Origin: an uncultured Fidelibacterota bacterium
GTDB lineage: Bacteria > Marinisomatota > Marinisomatia > SCGC-AAA003-L08 > GCA-002707645
Assembly: GCA_913020255.1 (NCBI GenBank)
Contig: CAJWAW010000015.1
Coordinates: 1-15,797 of the forward strand
Direction of reading: 5' to 3'
Length of the DNA: 15,797 bases
Of this stretch, positions 8,733 to 15,644 are shown piece after piece (positions within the stretch are counted from its first letter, which is position 1; every line of letters begins with the position of its first letter). A model generated the notes under the pieces. That model was not told the DNA's origin and did not search any database. It saw nothing but the letters and a program-made list of their open reading frames with translations. Made by a program: the position numbers and the translations under genes.

Positions 8733-11645
8733 ATGGTTAAAAATAAAAAAATAATACTTGTGATGATAATGATGATTGGCTTCATCTTTGCAGTTAAGCC
8801 ATTAGCATTTAGAGGTTTTGATCTAGAGTCTTCAAATGAAATTTATGGAAGGGGAGATTATCTCATAGTACTTGGAAGTAGTACGCTAAATTCTTTTTTG
8901 ATAGATGAAAATCTTGGTGGTGATTTTGTTAAATTTAAGCAGTCTCAAGGTTTCAATGTAAATATTATAGCTTATGATGATTTAGGCTTCACAACTCCTG
9001 AGCAGTTAAGAGATTACATTCATTTAAATTATGATAATGGAATGCTAGAGTATGTGTTATTTATTGGAGATGTGAATGGCGAATATGCTATCCCACCATT
9101 TACAATACAATCATACAATGAACAGGAAATTGATGTTACAGATTATCCTTATACATTTATAGATGTGAATGACTATCAAAATCCAAAATTTTTAACAGGA
9201 AGATGGCCCATACGAGATATACCTGAATTATTAGCTGTTAAAGTTAAAAGTATTCAGTATGTTACTAATGAAAATTTAATTGATTTTGGTGATGATTTAA
9301 CTTTTTATAATGATGCATTACTTGTAGCTGGTAATTATAAAACAGCTGATGGAGCAGAAGTTCCTCCAAATGAGTGGCCTGTTACTCCTGTATGGACGTC
9401 TTTATGGCTATATGATGAGTTGTTAGATTATGGATACGCTAAAATTGACACTGCTTTTTTTCATCAAAATAATTATCAGACTGCAGAAAACAATCCGCTT
9501 ATAAAATCTAAATGGGATGAAGGTATTGGAGTTGTCAATTATAGAGGTTGGGGAGATGCAACTGGTTGGCATAAACCATCTTTTCATTTGCAGGAAGCAA
9601 CATCATTGTCAAATCAGTGGCGATTACCTGTGGTTATGAGTTTTGTATGTAATACAGGTGATTATGGAAATGATTATATCGATCCAGCTGGTTATAGTAA
9701 GTGCTTTGGTGAACTATTAGTTACTTCCGGTTCTATTATAACGCCAAAAGGAGCCGCTGCAATGGTAGGTCCTTCTGATTTAGATACGGATACTAGATTT
9801 AATAATGTGATGTGTGGTGTTATGTGGGATGGAATTTTAAGTGGAAAAACTCCAGAGCTTGCTTCTGCTCTTCATTATGGTAAAAATGCACTTATCAATG
9901 AATTTGATGGCCTTGTAATTGAAAATACGGATAATATGACATTTGATTTTTTCTATCATCATGTTTATACTGTATTAGGAGACCCAAGCTTACCAGTTCT
10001 ATTAGAAAAACCAAAAATAATGAGAACAACAATTGATCAAGTGGAAAATATTGATAATTATGGACATAGTGTAGCTGATAGTCCATTAACTAATTCGTAT
10101 ATACAATTAAGAATAACTGATGAAGATGGCTCACCGCTAGAGGATGTGGTTGGCGTATTGTTTGCTGATAATGAGCCCTTTTTAAATTCAGATGGACTGC
10201 TATATAAAGGGGTATCAAATTATGTTGGTAATTTAACATTTGATTTTGATTTATCTACTGATGCAGATTTAGATTTATATTTAAATAAAGCTCAATATTT
10301 ACAAAGAAAAATTTCTATAGATTATCTTGCACTTGAAAATAATGTTTCACCAGATTTAGATATTACTATTGAGCTTATTGGTGAAATAAATAATGATATA
10401 TATGCAGTTCCAGGTAATGATTATAACCTAAATATTACAATCACTAATTCTAGTCAATATGATTTGGATAATATAAATTTAAGCGATGTTTGTTTTAAGC
10501 CAAAGGATTGGCATATATATTTAGGGTGTGATGACTTCATTTCAAGTTCAGATGATTTTTCTATTCCATCTGGACAAAGTTATCTAATTAATGAGTCTTT
10601 ACAAGTACCAAGCTCGATATCTTCTGGTGATATAACTTTTATACATCTTGGTTTTAATCATAACATATTTGATTTAGGTATGTATCCTATTGAGATTATT
10701 GTCAGTAATGATTCTTCTGAGTATTTAGAATCATTACCTTCTCCAGAAAGTTATTATGGGTATAGAGCATATGATAACTTTGATATGAATTACGATGATG
10801 CTCCTGAATATAGTTGGATAGAGCTAAATATAGTCAATGAAGCTGAAAATTTAGGTTTGGAAGATGACACCTTAATTAAAAAAGCTTTGCCTTTTGATTT
10901 TAAATATTTTGGTAAAACATATAATCAAGGTGAAATGTTAACAATATGTTCAAATGGATGGGTTTCTTTAGAAGATACGGATATAGATCATTTTTGGAAT
11001 TTTTCTATACCAAGTCCTATGGGTCCATCTGCTATGATCGCACCATTTATGGATGATTTAGATGATAATAATGGTTCTGAGCCTTTTAATGTATGGTATT
11101 TTTATGATCAGGTTAATCATAAGTTGATTATTGAATGGGATAATGTTTCAAATGGGGAGGATGATGAATACTGCCCAAATTGTGTTAAAGAATCTTTTCA
11201 AATGATTTTATTTGATCCGCAATATCATCAAACTATTTCTGGAGATGGTGAGATAGTTTTTCAATATAAAAGTATCTATGATATAGATCAGAATGGTGTT
11301 TATTCAACAATTGGTATTGAATCTCCAGAGCAAAATGATGGTGTTCAGTATTTATATAATAATAATCCTGGTCTTGGATCTTTTTGGCAATCAGATGAAT
11401 TAGATGGAAAAATTTCTGGCATTGCAATTAAATTCACTACTGGCAATAATAGTAGCTGTTCGTTATATGATATTAATCAAGATGGTATTGTCAATGTTCA
11501 GGATATTGTTGCAGCTGTAAGCTTTGCTTTGGGAACTAGTGTTCCATTAAGCGATCAATTGTGTGCAGCTGATACTGATGGTAATGGTTTTATTAATGTG
11601 GTTGATATTGTTGCTATTGTTAGTGCAGCGTTAGGATCACTATAG
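8733..11645 (+). CDS. C25 (gingipain-like) peptidase homologue with altered catalytic His, dockerin-like tag
   Basis: The 970-residue protein has a signal peptide (about 1-20). It then has a C25-like region from about 40 to 425: GDYLIVLGS opening strand, EYVLFIGD, TGRWPI (the family's G-R-x-P/W site), and a closing YTVLGDPSLPVL. The Cys of the dyad is present (Cys306 in SFVCNTGDYG). The usual Y-x-G-H-G motif reads NYRGWGDATGW, so Trp273 occupies the His position. In gingipain RgpB the dyad His211 and Cys244 are 33 apart, and here Trp273 and Cys306 are also 33 apart, which supports the alignment. The protein may be non-catalytic or use His280 or His285. Ig-like (about 430-660) and lectin/NIDO-like (about 680-905; LPFDFKYFGKTY...SNGWVSL) beta-domains follow. 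Residues 907-970 are a dockerin-like tag (DINQDGIVNVQD, DTDGNGFINVVD; Cys909, Cys944). It is the last gene of the operon. Confidence 0.88.
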   Translation: MVKNKKIILVMIMMIGFIFAVKPLAFRGFDLESSNEIYGRGDYLIVLGSSTLNSFLIDENLGGDFVKFKQSQGFNVNIIAYDDLGFTTPEQLRDYIHLNYDNGMLEYVLFIGDVNGEYAIPPFTIQSYNEQEIDVTDYPYTFIDVNDYQNPKFLTGRWPIRDIPELLAVKVKSIQYVTNENLIDFGDDLTFYNDALLVAGNYKTADGAEVPPNEWPVTPVWTSLWLYDELLDYGYAKIDTAFFHQNNYQTAENNPLIKSKWDEGIGVVNYRGWGDATGWHKPSFHLQEATSLSNQWRLPVVMSFVCNTGDYGNDYIDPAGYSKCFGELLVTSGSIITPKGAAAMVGPSDLDTDTRFNNVMCGVMWDGILSGKTPELASALHYGKNALINEFDGLVIENTDNMTFDFFYHHVYTVLGDPSLPVLLEKPKIMRTTIDQVENIDNYGHSVADSPLTNSYIQLRITDEDGSPLEDVVGVLFADNEPFLNSDGLLYKGVSNYVGNLTFDFDLSTDADLDLYLNKAQYLQRKISIDYLALENNVSPDLDITIELIGEINNDIYAVPGNDYNLNITITNSSQYDLDNINLSDVCFKPKDWHIYLGCDDFISSSDDFSIPSGQSYLINESLQVPSSISSGDITFIHLGFNHNIFDLGMYPIEIIVSNDSSEYLESLPSPESYYGYRAYDNFDMNYDDAPEYSWIELNIVNEAENLGLEDDTLIKKALPFDFKYFGKTYNQGEMLTICSNGWVSLEDTDIDHFWNFSIPSPMGPSAMIAPFMDDLDDNNGSEPFNVWYFYDQVNHKLIIEWDNVSNGEDDEYCPNCVKESFQMILFDPQYHQTISGDGEIVFQYKSIYDIDQNGVYSTIGIESPEQNDGVQYLYNNNPGLGSFWQSDELDGKISGIAIKFTTGNNSSCSLYDINQDGIVNVQDIVAAVSFALGTSVPLSDQLCAADTDGNGFINVVDIVAIVSAALGSL

Positions 11646-11981
11646 AATTTTATAAATGTTTTCAGGCGGTCTTCCTATTACTGCCTTTTCATCTCTTACA
11701 ATGATCGGTCTTTCAAAAATTTTAGGATATTTAATAATTAATTCTATTAAATCTGAATCCTTCATTCCTTTTTTAAAATTTGCTTTATAATCACTATCGT
11801 TTACTCTGATTATATCAATAGGCGATAAATTTAATTTTTTTAACAGGCTCTTTATTTGATTATAAGTAAATCCATCTTTTAAATATTCAATGATAGTAAA
11901 ACTTTTTTTTGATTTTTCAAGAATCTTCACGGATTCTCTCGATTTTCCTCAGCGTGGATTATGATATATGAAAATTTTCAT
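11640..11981 (-). CDS. arsC: ArsC-family reductase, probable selenoprotein (in-frame UGA at catalytic Cys position)
   Basis: This is a thioredoxin-fold ArsC/Spx-family reductase of 113 residues, the usual length, if the TGA at 11951-11949 is read through. Translation from ATG (11981-11979) gives MKIFIYHNPR, TGA, GKSRESVKILEK and continues to IGRPPENIYKIL. In ArsC this position is the nucleophilic Cys (NPxC-G/S-x-SR; Cys12 in plasmid R773 ArsC). The three arginines of true arsenate reductases are kept: Arg59 in DIIRVND, Arg91 in FERPIIV, Arg104 in IGRPP. Selenocysteine at residue 11 is therefore the best reading, and a hairpin of suitable position follows the TGA. A 96-residue product from the GTG at 11930 would lack the active site. 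TGA ends other genes here, so general reassignment is unlikely. The alternative is a pseudogene with one nonsense change. The substrate (arsenate or another oxidant) is not proven. The stop overlaps that of the convergent C25 gene by six bases. Confidence 0.85.
11919..11951 (-). promoter_or_regulatory. Candidate bacterial SECIS element with the recoded UGA
   Basis: On the minus strand the UGA (11951-11949) is followed after 11 bases by a hairpin. AGAAUC (11937-11932) pairs perfectly with GAUUCU (11925-11920), and a G-U pair (11938 with 11919) extends the stem. The apical loop is CGUGAA (11931-11926). The loop begins 17 bases after the UGA and has G as its second base. Known bacterial SECIS rules ask for a short stem-loop directly downstream, about 16-37 bases from UGA to loop, with a G in the first two loop bases, so it fits. 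No lower stem is obvious. The stem is AT-rich, and function is inferred. Confidence 0.65.
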
Positions 11982-12021
11982 TTCTCTAAAATTTAATTTA
12001 ATTAAAATTATATATGTTATA

Positions 12022-12039
12022 ACTTAATACATATTAAGT
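12022..12039. promoter_or_regulatory. 18-bp dyad, possible operator upstream of the ArsC-like gene
   Basis: ACTTAATA and TATTAAGT are perfect inverted 8-base arms around a 2-base centre. A minus-strand TATAAT (complement of 12007-12012) lies beside it, so the dyad would cover the -35 region of the ArsC-like gene's promoter. The region is very AT-rich, so part of this symmetry may be chance. Confidence 0.4.
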
Positions 12040-12062
12040 ATATAATAAAAATATTTTATATT

Positions 12063-12080
12063 ATTTGCATAATAGCAAAT
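12063..12080. promoter_or_regulatory. 18-bp dyad, possible Lrp/AsnC autoregulatory operator
   Basis: ATTTGC and GCAAAT are perfect 6-base arms with spacer ATAATA. The dyad includes a TTGCAT (12065-12070) that could be a -35 element, with TTAAAT (12087-12092) as a weak -10 at 16-base spacing, giving a very short leader to the start at 12112. Its centre is 41 bp, about four helical turns, from the other dyad. Lrp/AsnC proteins commonly bind such phased sites next to their own gene. Confidence 0.45.
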
Positions 12081-12111
12081 TTTTATTTAAATTTTTATTA
12101 TACTTGTTCAA

Positions 12112-12540
12112 ATGATTGATAATAAAGATAAAAAGATAATAGAAATTTTGAAGATTTCTGGTAGAGAGCCTGCTAGTGGTATATCTGAAAAAGTTGGTAT
12201 ATCAGTCCCTACTGTTATTGATCGTATTAAAAAATTACAAGAATCGGGTGTAATAAAGGGGTATAAAGCAGTTATAGATACTAAAAAAATAGGTTTAGAT
12301 GTTTCTGCTTTTATAACAATTATTTCAGAGTCATCTTCAAAATATTCAAACTTTGTTGAATTAGCAAAGAAGGAAGTAGATATTAGTAAATGTTTTACAA
12401 CTACTGGTAATGGTTCTCATGTATTATTGGTAAATACAAAAAATACTGAATCGTTAGAAAGGCTTCTTAGGAATATTCAACAATGGCCAGGTGTAAGTAG
12501 GACTGAGACTCAAATAATTTTATCATCGTATAAGGACTAA
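12112..12540 (+). CDS. Lrp/AsnC-family transcriptional regulator
   Basis: The 142 residues match the family's usual length. An N-terminal winged helix-turn-helix (about 5-52; DKKIIEILKISGREPASGI, recognition helix near VPTVIDRIKKLQ) is followed by VIKGYKAVID and a ligand-binding/oligomerisation RAM domain (about 64-138). The effector-loop motif reads TTTGNGSHVLLV, where the common form is G-x-x-D-h-h; His replaces the usual Asp, which may change the effector. The gene is 16 bases upstream of glutamine synthetase on the same strand and is very likely co-transcribed with it, so an amino-acid or nitrogen-linked signal controlling glutamine synthesis is a reasonable inference. No Shine-Dalgarno is present before the ATG, and the predicted leader is very short. 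Two dyads upstream may be its own operators. Which amino acid it senses cannot be told. Confidence 0.92.
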   Translation: MIDNKDKKIIEILKISGREPASGISEKVGISVPTVIDRIKKLQESGVIKGYKAVIDTKKIGLDVSAFITIISESSSKYSNFVELAKKEVDISKCFTTTGNGSHVLLVNTKNTESLERLLRNIQQWPGVSRTETQIILSSYKD

Positions 12541-12543
12541 TAT

Positions 12544-12550
12544 AAAGGAG
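12544..12550 (+). promoter_or_regulatory. Strong Shine-Dalgarno of glutamine synthetase
   Basis: AAAGGAG lies six bases before the ATG at 12557. It stands out because most genes in this window have no recognisable ribosome binding site, and it fixes the start of the synthetase. Confidence 0.85.
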
Positions 12551-12556
12551 AAATAA

Positions 12557-13585
12557 ATGGACAAAGTTAAAGCAGAGTATATATGGATTGATGGACATAC
12601 TCCAACTTCTAAATTAAGAAGTAAAACTAAGGTTGTTGATGGGCCTATTGATAGTGTATCTGAATTACCAGATTGGGGTTTTGATGGGTCTAGTACACAA
12701 CAGGCAGATGGATCTGATAGTGATTGTTTATTGCGTCCTGTATCTTTTTTTCCTGACCCAACTAGAGGAAAAAATGATATTTTAGTTATGTGTGAAGTAT
12801 TTAACGCGGATGGCACGGTTCATAAGAGTAATAAGCGAGCAGCTTTAAGAAAGTTATCTGAAAAATTATCAAACGAAGAATGTTGGTTTGGTATAGAGCA
12901 AGAATATACTTTTTTTGATGGAATTAAGCCTCTAGGGTGGCCAGATAATGGCTTTCCAGCACCTCAGGGAGGGTATTATTGTGGTGTTGGTTCAGATGAA
13001 GTATATGGTAGAGATATCGTTGAAGATCACTTAGAAGCTTGCTTGTTAGCAGGTCTTGAAATATCGGGAATCAATGCTGAGGTTATGCCAGGTCAATGGG
13101 AGTTCCAGGTTGGTCCAGTAGGCCCACTTGCTGTATCTGACCAGCTGTGGGTTGCAAGATGGCTTTTGTATAGAATAGGTGAAGATTATGGCGTAAGCGC
13201 AACTTTAGATCCTAAACCAGTTAAAGGTGATTGGAACGGGGCTGGGGCTCATACCAACTTTAGCACCAAAGCTATGAGAGAAGAAGGTGGCCTTAAAGTT
13301 ATTGAGGAAGCTTGTGAAAGATTATCGAAAAAACATAGTGAGCATATTGCTGTTTATGGTTCAAATAATGAAGAAAGACTTACCGGTCTACACGAAACAT
13401 GTAGTATAAATGATTTCAGGTATGGTGTAAGTGATAGGGGTGCTTCTATAAGAATTCCAATGGCTACAGCAAATGATGGTTGCGGCTATTTAGAAGATAG
13501 AAGACCTTCAGCAAATATGGATCCATACGAAGTATGTTTCGCATTAATGGACACTATTTGTGATAAAAAAATGGCTGAAGTTTAA
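12557..13585 (+). CDS. glnII: Glutamine synthetase, type II (eukaryotic-like, short form)
   Basis: This enzyme makes glutamine from glutamate, ammonia and ATP in the cytoplasm. The 342-residue length and motifs are those of GSII (about 330-370 residues), not the ~470-residue GSI. Motifs in order are the DGSST loop (43-47), the metal/glutamate site WFGIEQEY (110-117), NAEVMPGQWEFQVGP (173-187), the ATP/ammonia segment NGAGAHTNFS (227-236), NEERLTG (271-277), DRGASIRIP (293-301) and EDRRPSANMDPY (313-324). All expected parts are present, so it should be active. GSII is generally not adenylylated, so control is probably transcriptional through the Lrp/AsnC gene 16 bases upstream. Base composition is somewhat less AT-rich than its neighbours, as expected for a well-expressed core gene. 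A strong hairpin follows the stop. Confidence 0.96.
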   Translation: MDKVKAEYIWIDGHTPTSKLRSKTKVVDGPIDSVSELPDWGFDGSSTQQADGSDSDCLLRPVSFFPDPTRGKNDILVMCEVFNADGTVHKSNKRAALRKLSEKLSNEECWFGIEQEYTFFDGIKPLGWPDNGFPAPQGGYYCGVGSDEVYGRDIVEDHLEACLLAGLEISGINAEVMPGQWEFQVGPVGPLAVSDQLWVARWLLYRIGEDYGVSATLDPKPVKGDWNGAGAHTNFSTKAMREEGGLKVIEEACERLSKKHSEHIAVYGSNNEERLTGLHETCSINDFRYGVSDRGASIRIPMATANDGCGYLEDRRPSANMDPYEVCFALMDTICDKKMAEV

Positions 13586-13598
13586 AGCGAGTTCAATT

Positions 13599-13630
13599 GT
13601 AGGGTGAAATTTTAAAAGGTTTCACCCTAC
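13599..13630 (+). terminator. Hairpin terminator after glutamine synthetase
   Basis: GTAGGGTGAAA (13599-13609) and TTTCACCCTAC (13620-13630) form a perfect 11-bp stem with a 10-base loop, starting 13 bases after the stop codon. A clean U-run does not follow directly (TATAAAATAA, then TTTTTT at 13650-13655), so it may end transcription weakly or protect the 3' end of the mRNA. Confidence 0.7.
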
Positions 13631-13652
13631 TATAAAATAAATCCTATTATTT

Positions 13653-13685
13653 TTTATTACAACTTATGAGTATTATTGTAATAAA
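13653..13685. promoter_or_regulatory. Perfect 10-bp inverted repeat upstream of transporter
   Basis: TTTATTACAA (13653-13662) and TTGTAATAAA (13676-13685) are exact inverted arms with a 13-base spacer. The repeat ends 23 bases before the transporter start; TTATAAAT near 13698-13705 could be a -10 element. It may be an operator for a dimeric regulator or a leader hairpin. AT richness lowers certainty. Confidence 0.45.
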
Positions 13686-13708
13686 TTAATCCAATTATTA
13701 TAAATTTT

Positions 13709-15550
13709 ATGAACGGAATAGAACCAGAATTAATTCAATTTTTAATCATTATTTCATTAATGATTATCTCATTTACTTTTGAAATTGTACCTATGGAGGT
13801 TACAGCTCTTGGTGCAGTTGGTTTATTATTAGTTTTTAATATAATTTCTGTTGATGAAGCTATTGCAGGATTTGGTAATAAAGCGGTTATTACTATTGGA
13901 GCAATTTTTATCATAAGTAAAGCACTAGTCAAAACAGGTTTTTTAGAGGTTCTTTCTAATTATCTATATAAGATGGGTGGCAATAATAAATGGATAACTT
14001 TTACTATTTTTTTTATTACAACATCGATTATATCTGGGTTTTTAAATAATACAGCAGCTGTTGCTATATTTATTCCACTTGCATTTAAATTATGTCAAAA
14101 ATTCCATATTAGTCCTACTAAAATATTGTTACCTCTTTCTTATGCAGCGATTTTTGGAGGGACCTTAACTTTAATTGGTACATCAACAAATTTAATTGTT
14201 AATTCTTTTTTAGAAAACAATACAAACATTCAGCCATTCAAAATGTTTGAATTTACAAAGCTTGGTTTGATTTTTTTTGCTGTTGGAACAGTTTATAATT
14301 TAATTATAAGTAGATGGATTCTTCCTTCAAGGGCAATTACTTCATCACTTACACAAAAATATCATTTAAGTACATATTTAACGGAATATAAGCTAGAAGA
14401 GGATTCAGTTTTATTGGGTAAGTCTATTAATGATTTAAAGGTTAAAGATAAATTTGAGTTTGATGTAGTTAAAGTAATTAGAAATAAAATTGATTTAACC
14501 ATTTCACTTAATGATGCTGTTATTAGAAAAGATGATATTTTATTAGTTCAAATAAATGTAAAAGATATAATGTCTTTCAAAAAAGAGTTAGGCTTGTTGT
14601 TATTATCTGATATAAAGTTATCTCAAAATGAGCTTTTAGGAAATAATCATGTTTTAGTTGAGGGCTTAATTGCTCAAAATTCAACCATAATTGGTAAAAC
14701 TTTAAGCCAATTAAATTATAGGCAGGCATATAATTCTTTTGTATTAGCAATAAAAAGACAGGCAGAATTACTTCGAGACAAAGTTGCTCATATTAAATTA
14801 AAATTTTCTGACACTCTATTGATTATGATTCCTAAAGATAAAATTGAAAAGCTAAGATCATCTAATGATTTGATTATATTAGAGGAGCTGGATATACATC
14901 TTCGCTATGAACGATATTGGTGGTTGTCAATTCTTGTTTTACCCTCAATTATGATATTAGCATCATTTCAAATTATTGCAATTTCTGAAGGTGCTATTTT
15001 AGGGGCTATTTTGTTGCTTGTTTTGCGTTCATTATCTATGGAAGATGTATACGAAGCTATTAATTGGCCTGTTATATTTTTAATTGCATTATTAATACCT
15101 ATTGGAACAGCAATGGATAACACAGGTGCTGCAAATTATTTAAGTGATTATATTTTACATTTAATAACTACTTTAGATTTATCTGTATCGGACCAAATAT
15201 TTTATGTTATATCTATACTATATTTAATTACCTTTATAACCTCTGCATTTATTTCAAATGCTGCGGTTGCTATTATTTTATCTCCATTAGCTATTTTATT
15301 AGCGAGTCATTTTCAATCGCTAAGTGTAGTTGAAACTATAGATCCAACACGAGCATTTTTAATGTCTATTTGTTTTGGTGCTTCAGCTAGCTTTATGACT
15401 CCGATAGGCTATCAAACAAATCTTATGGTATTTGCTCCTGGTCAATATAAGTTTAAGGATTTTATGTTTGTAGGTATTCCGTTAACTTTAATTTTTTGGC
15501 TTATTGCAATGTATTATATCCCTATTTTTTGGCCATTTATAATAAGTTGA
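13709..15550 (+). CDS. SLC13/DASS-type anion transporter with two RCK_C-like domains
   Basis: This 613-residue inner-membrane protein is predicted to carry an anion, such as sulfate or a dicarboxylate, probably coupled to Na+. It has two hydrophobic halves (about 5-205 and 403-613), each with the paired family motifs: NNTAAVAIFIP (113-123) and GTSTN (157-161) in the first, SNAAVAIILSP (516-526) and PIGYQTN (565-571) in the second. These repeats form the ion and substrate sites in the family. Between them lie two RCK_C (TrkA_C)-like domains (about 225-300 and 305-385), seen as ...LLGKSINDLKV...IRKDDILLVQ and IIGKTLSQLNYRQAYNSFVLAIKR...FSDTLLIMIP. This is the architecture of bacterial SLC13 members often annotated as sulfur-deprivation response or TrkA_C-containing transporters. 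The start is ATG without a Shine-Dalgarno. No partner gene is adjacent, and the substrate is not readable. Confidence 0.92.
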   Translation: MNGIEPELIQFLIIISLMIISFTFEIVPMEVTALGAVGLLLVFNIISVDEAIAGFGNKAVITIGAIFIISKALVKTGFLEVLSNYLYKMGGNNKWITFTIFFITTSIISGFLNNTAAVAIFIPLAFKLCQKFHISPTKILLPLSYAAIFGGTLTLIGTSTNLIVNSFLENNTNIQPFKMFEFTKLGLIFFAVGTVYNLIISRWILPSRAITSSLTQKYHLSTYLTEYKLEEDSVLLGKSINDLKVKDKFEFDVVKVIRNKIDLTISLNDAVIRKDDILLVQINVKDIMSFKKELGLLLLSDIKLSQNELLGNNHVLVEGLIAQNSTIIGKTLSQLNYRQAYNSFVLAIKRQAELLRDKVAHIKLKFSDTLLIMIPKDKIEKLRSSNDLIILEELDIHLRYERYWWLSILVLPSIMILASFQIIAISEGAILGAILLLVLRSLSMEDVYEAINWPVIFLIALLIPIGTAMDNTGAANYLSDYILHLITTLDLSVSDQIFYVISILYLITFITSAFISNAAVAIILSPLAILLASHFQSLSVVETIDPTRAFLMSICFGASASFMTPIGYQTNLMVFAPGQYKFKDFMFVGIPLTLIFWLIAMYYIPIFWPFIIS

Positions 15551-15557
15551 TTTTAGT

Positions 15558-15576
15558 ATCTTTATTTTATAAAGAT
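15558..15576 (+). terminator. Weak AT-rich hairpin after the transporter
   Basis: ATCTTTA and TAAAGAT form a 7-bp stem with loop TTTTA, eight bases after the stop codon. It has only one G-C pair and no U-run, so termination is uncertain. Confidence 0.3.
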
Positions 15577-15604
15577 TGCGTTACATAATTTTACTTTATT
15601 ATAT
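15576..15604 (+). promoter_or_regulatory. Candidate sigma70-type promoter for the right-edge gene
   Basis: TTGCGT (15576-15581) and TTATAT (15599-15604) are separated by exactly 17 bases and lie about 58 bases upstream of the start at 15662. The boxes match the consensus at four and five of six positions. In AT-rich DNA this is only suggestive. Confidence 0.35.
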
Positions 15605-15644
15605 TTGGTTTGTCCCTCGATTAATATTTAATTACAAAGGCAAC

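Noticed and set aside
6265..11642. Cellulosome
   Set aside because: The tags are dockerin-like, but no glycoside hydrolase, carbohydrate-binding module or cohesin is present; the tagged proteins are a propeller and two peptidase-family proteins.
11640..11930. A 96-residue minus-strand protein starting at GTG 11930
   Set aside because: It lacks the active site and first strand of the ArsC fold. The same frame continues upstream through one TGA to a good ATG with perfect family similarity, so the GTG is an internal Val codon.
11949..11951. TGA as a general sense codon (reassigned code)
   Set aside because: TGA ends other intact genes in this window (3500-3502, 8723-8725, 15548-15550) at natural C-termini, so it is a normal stop here.
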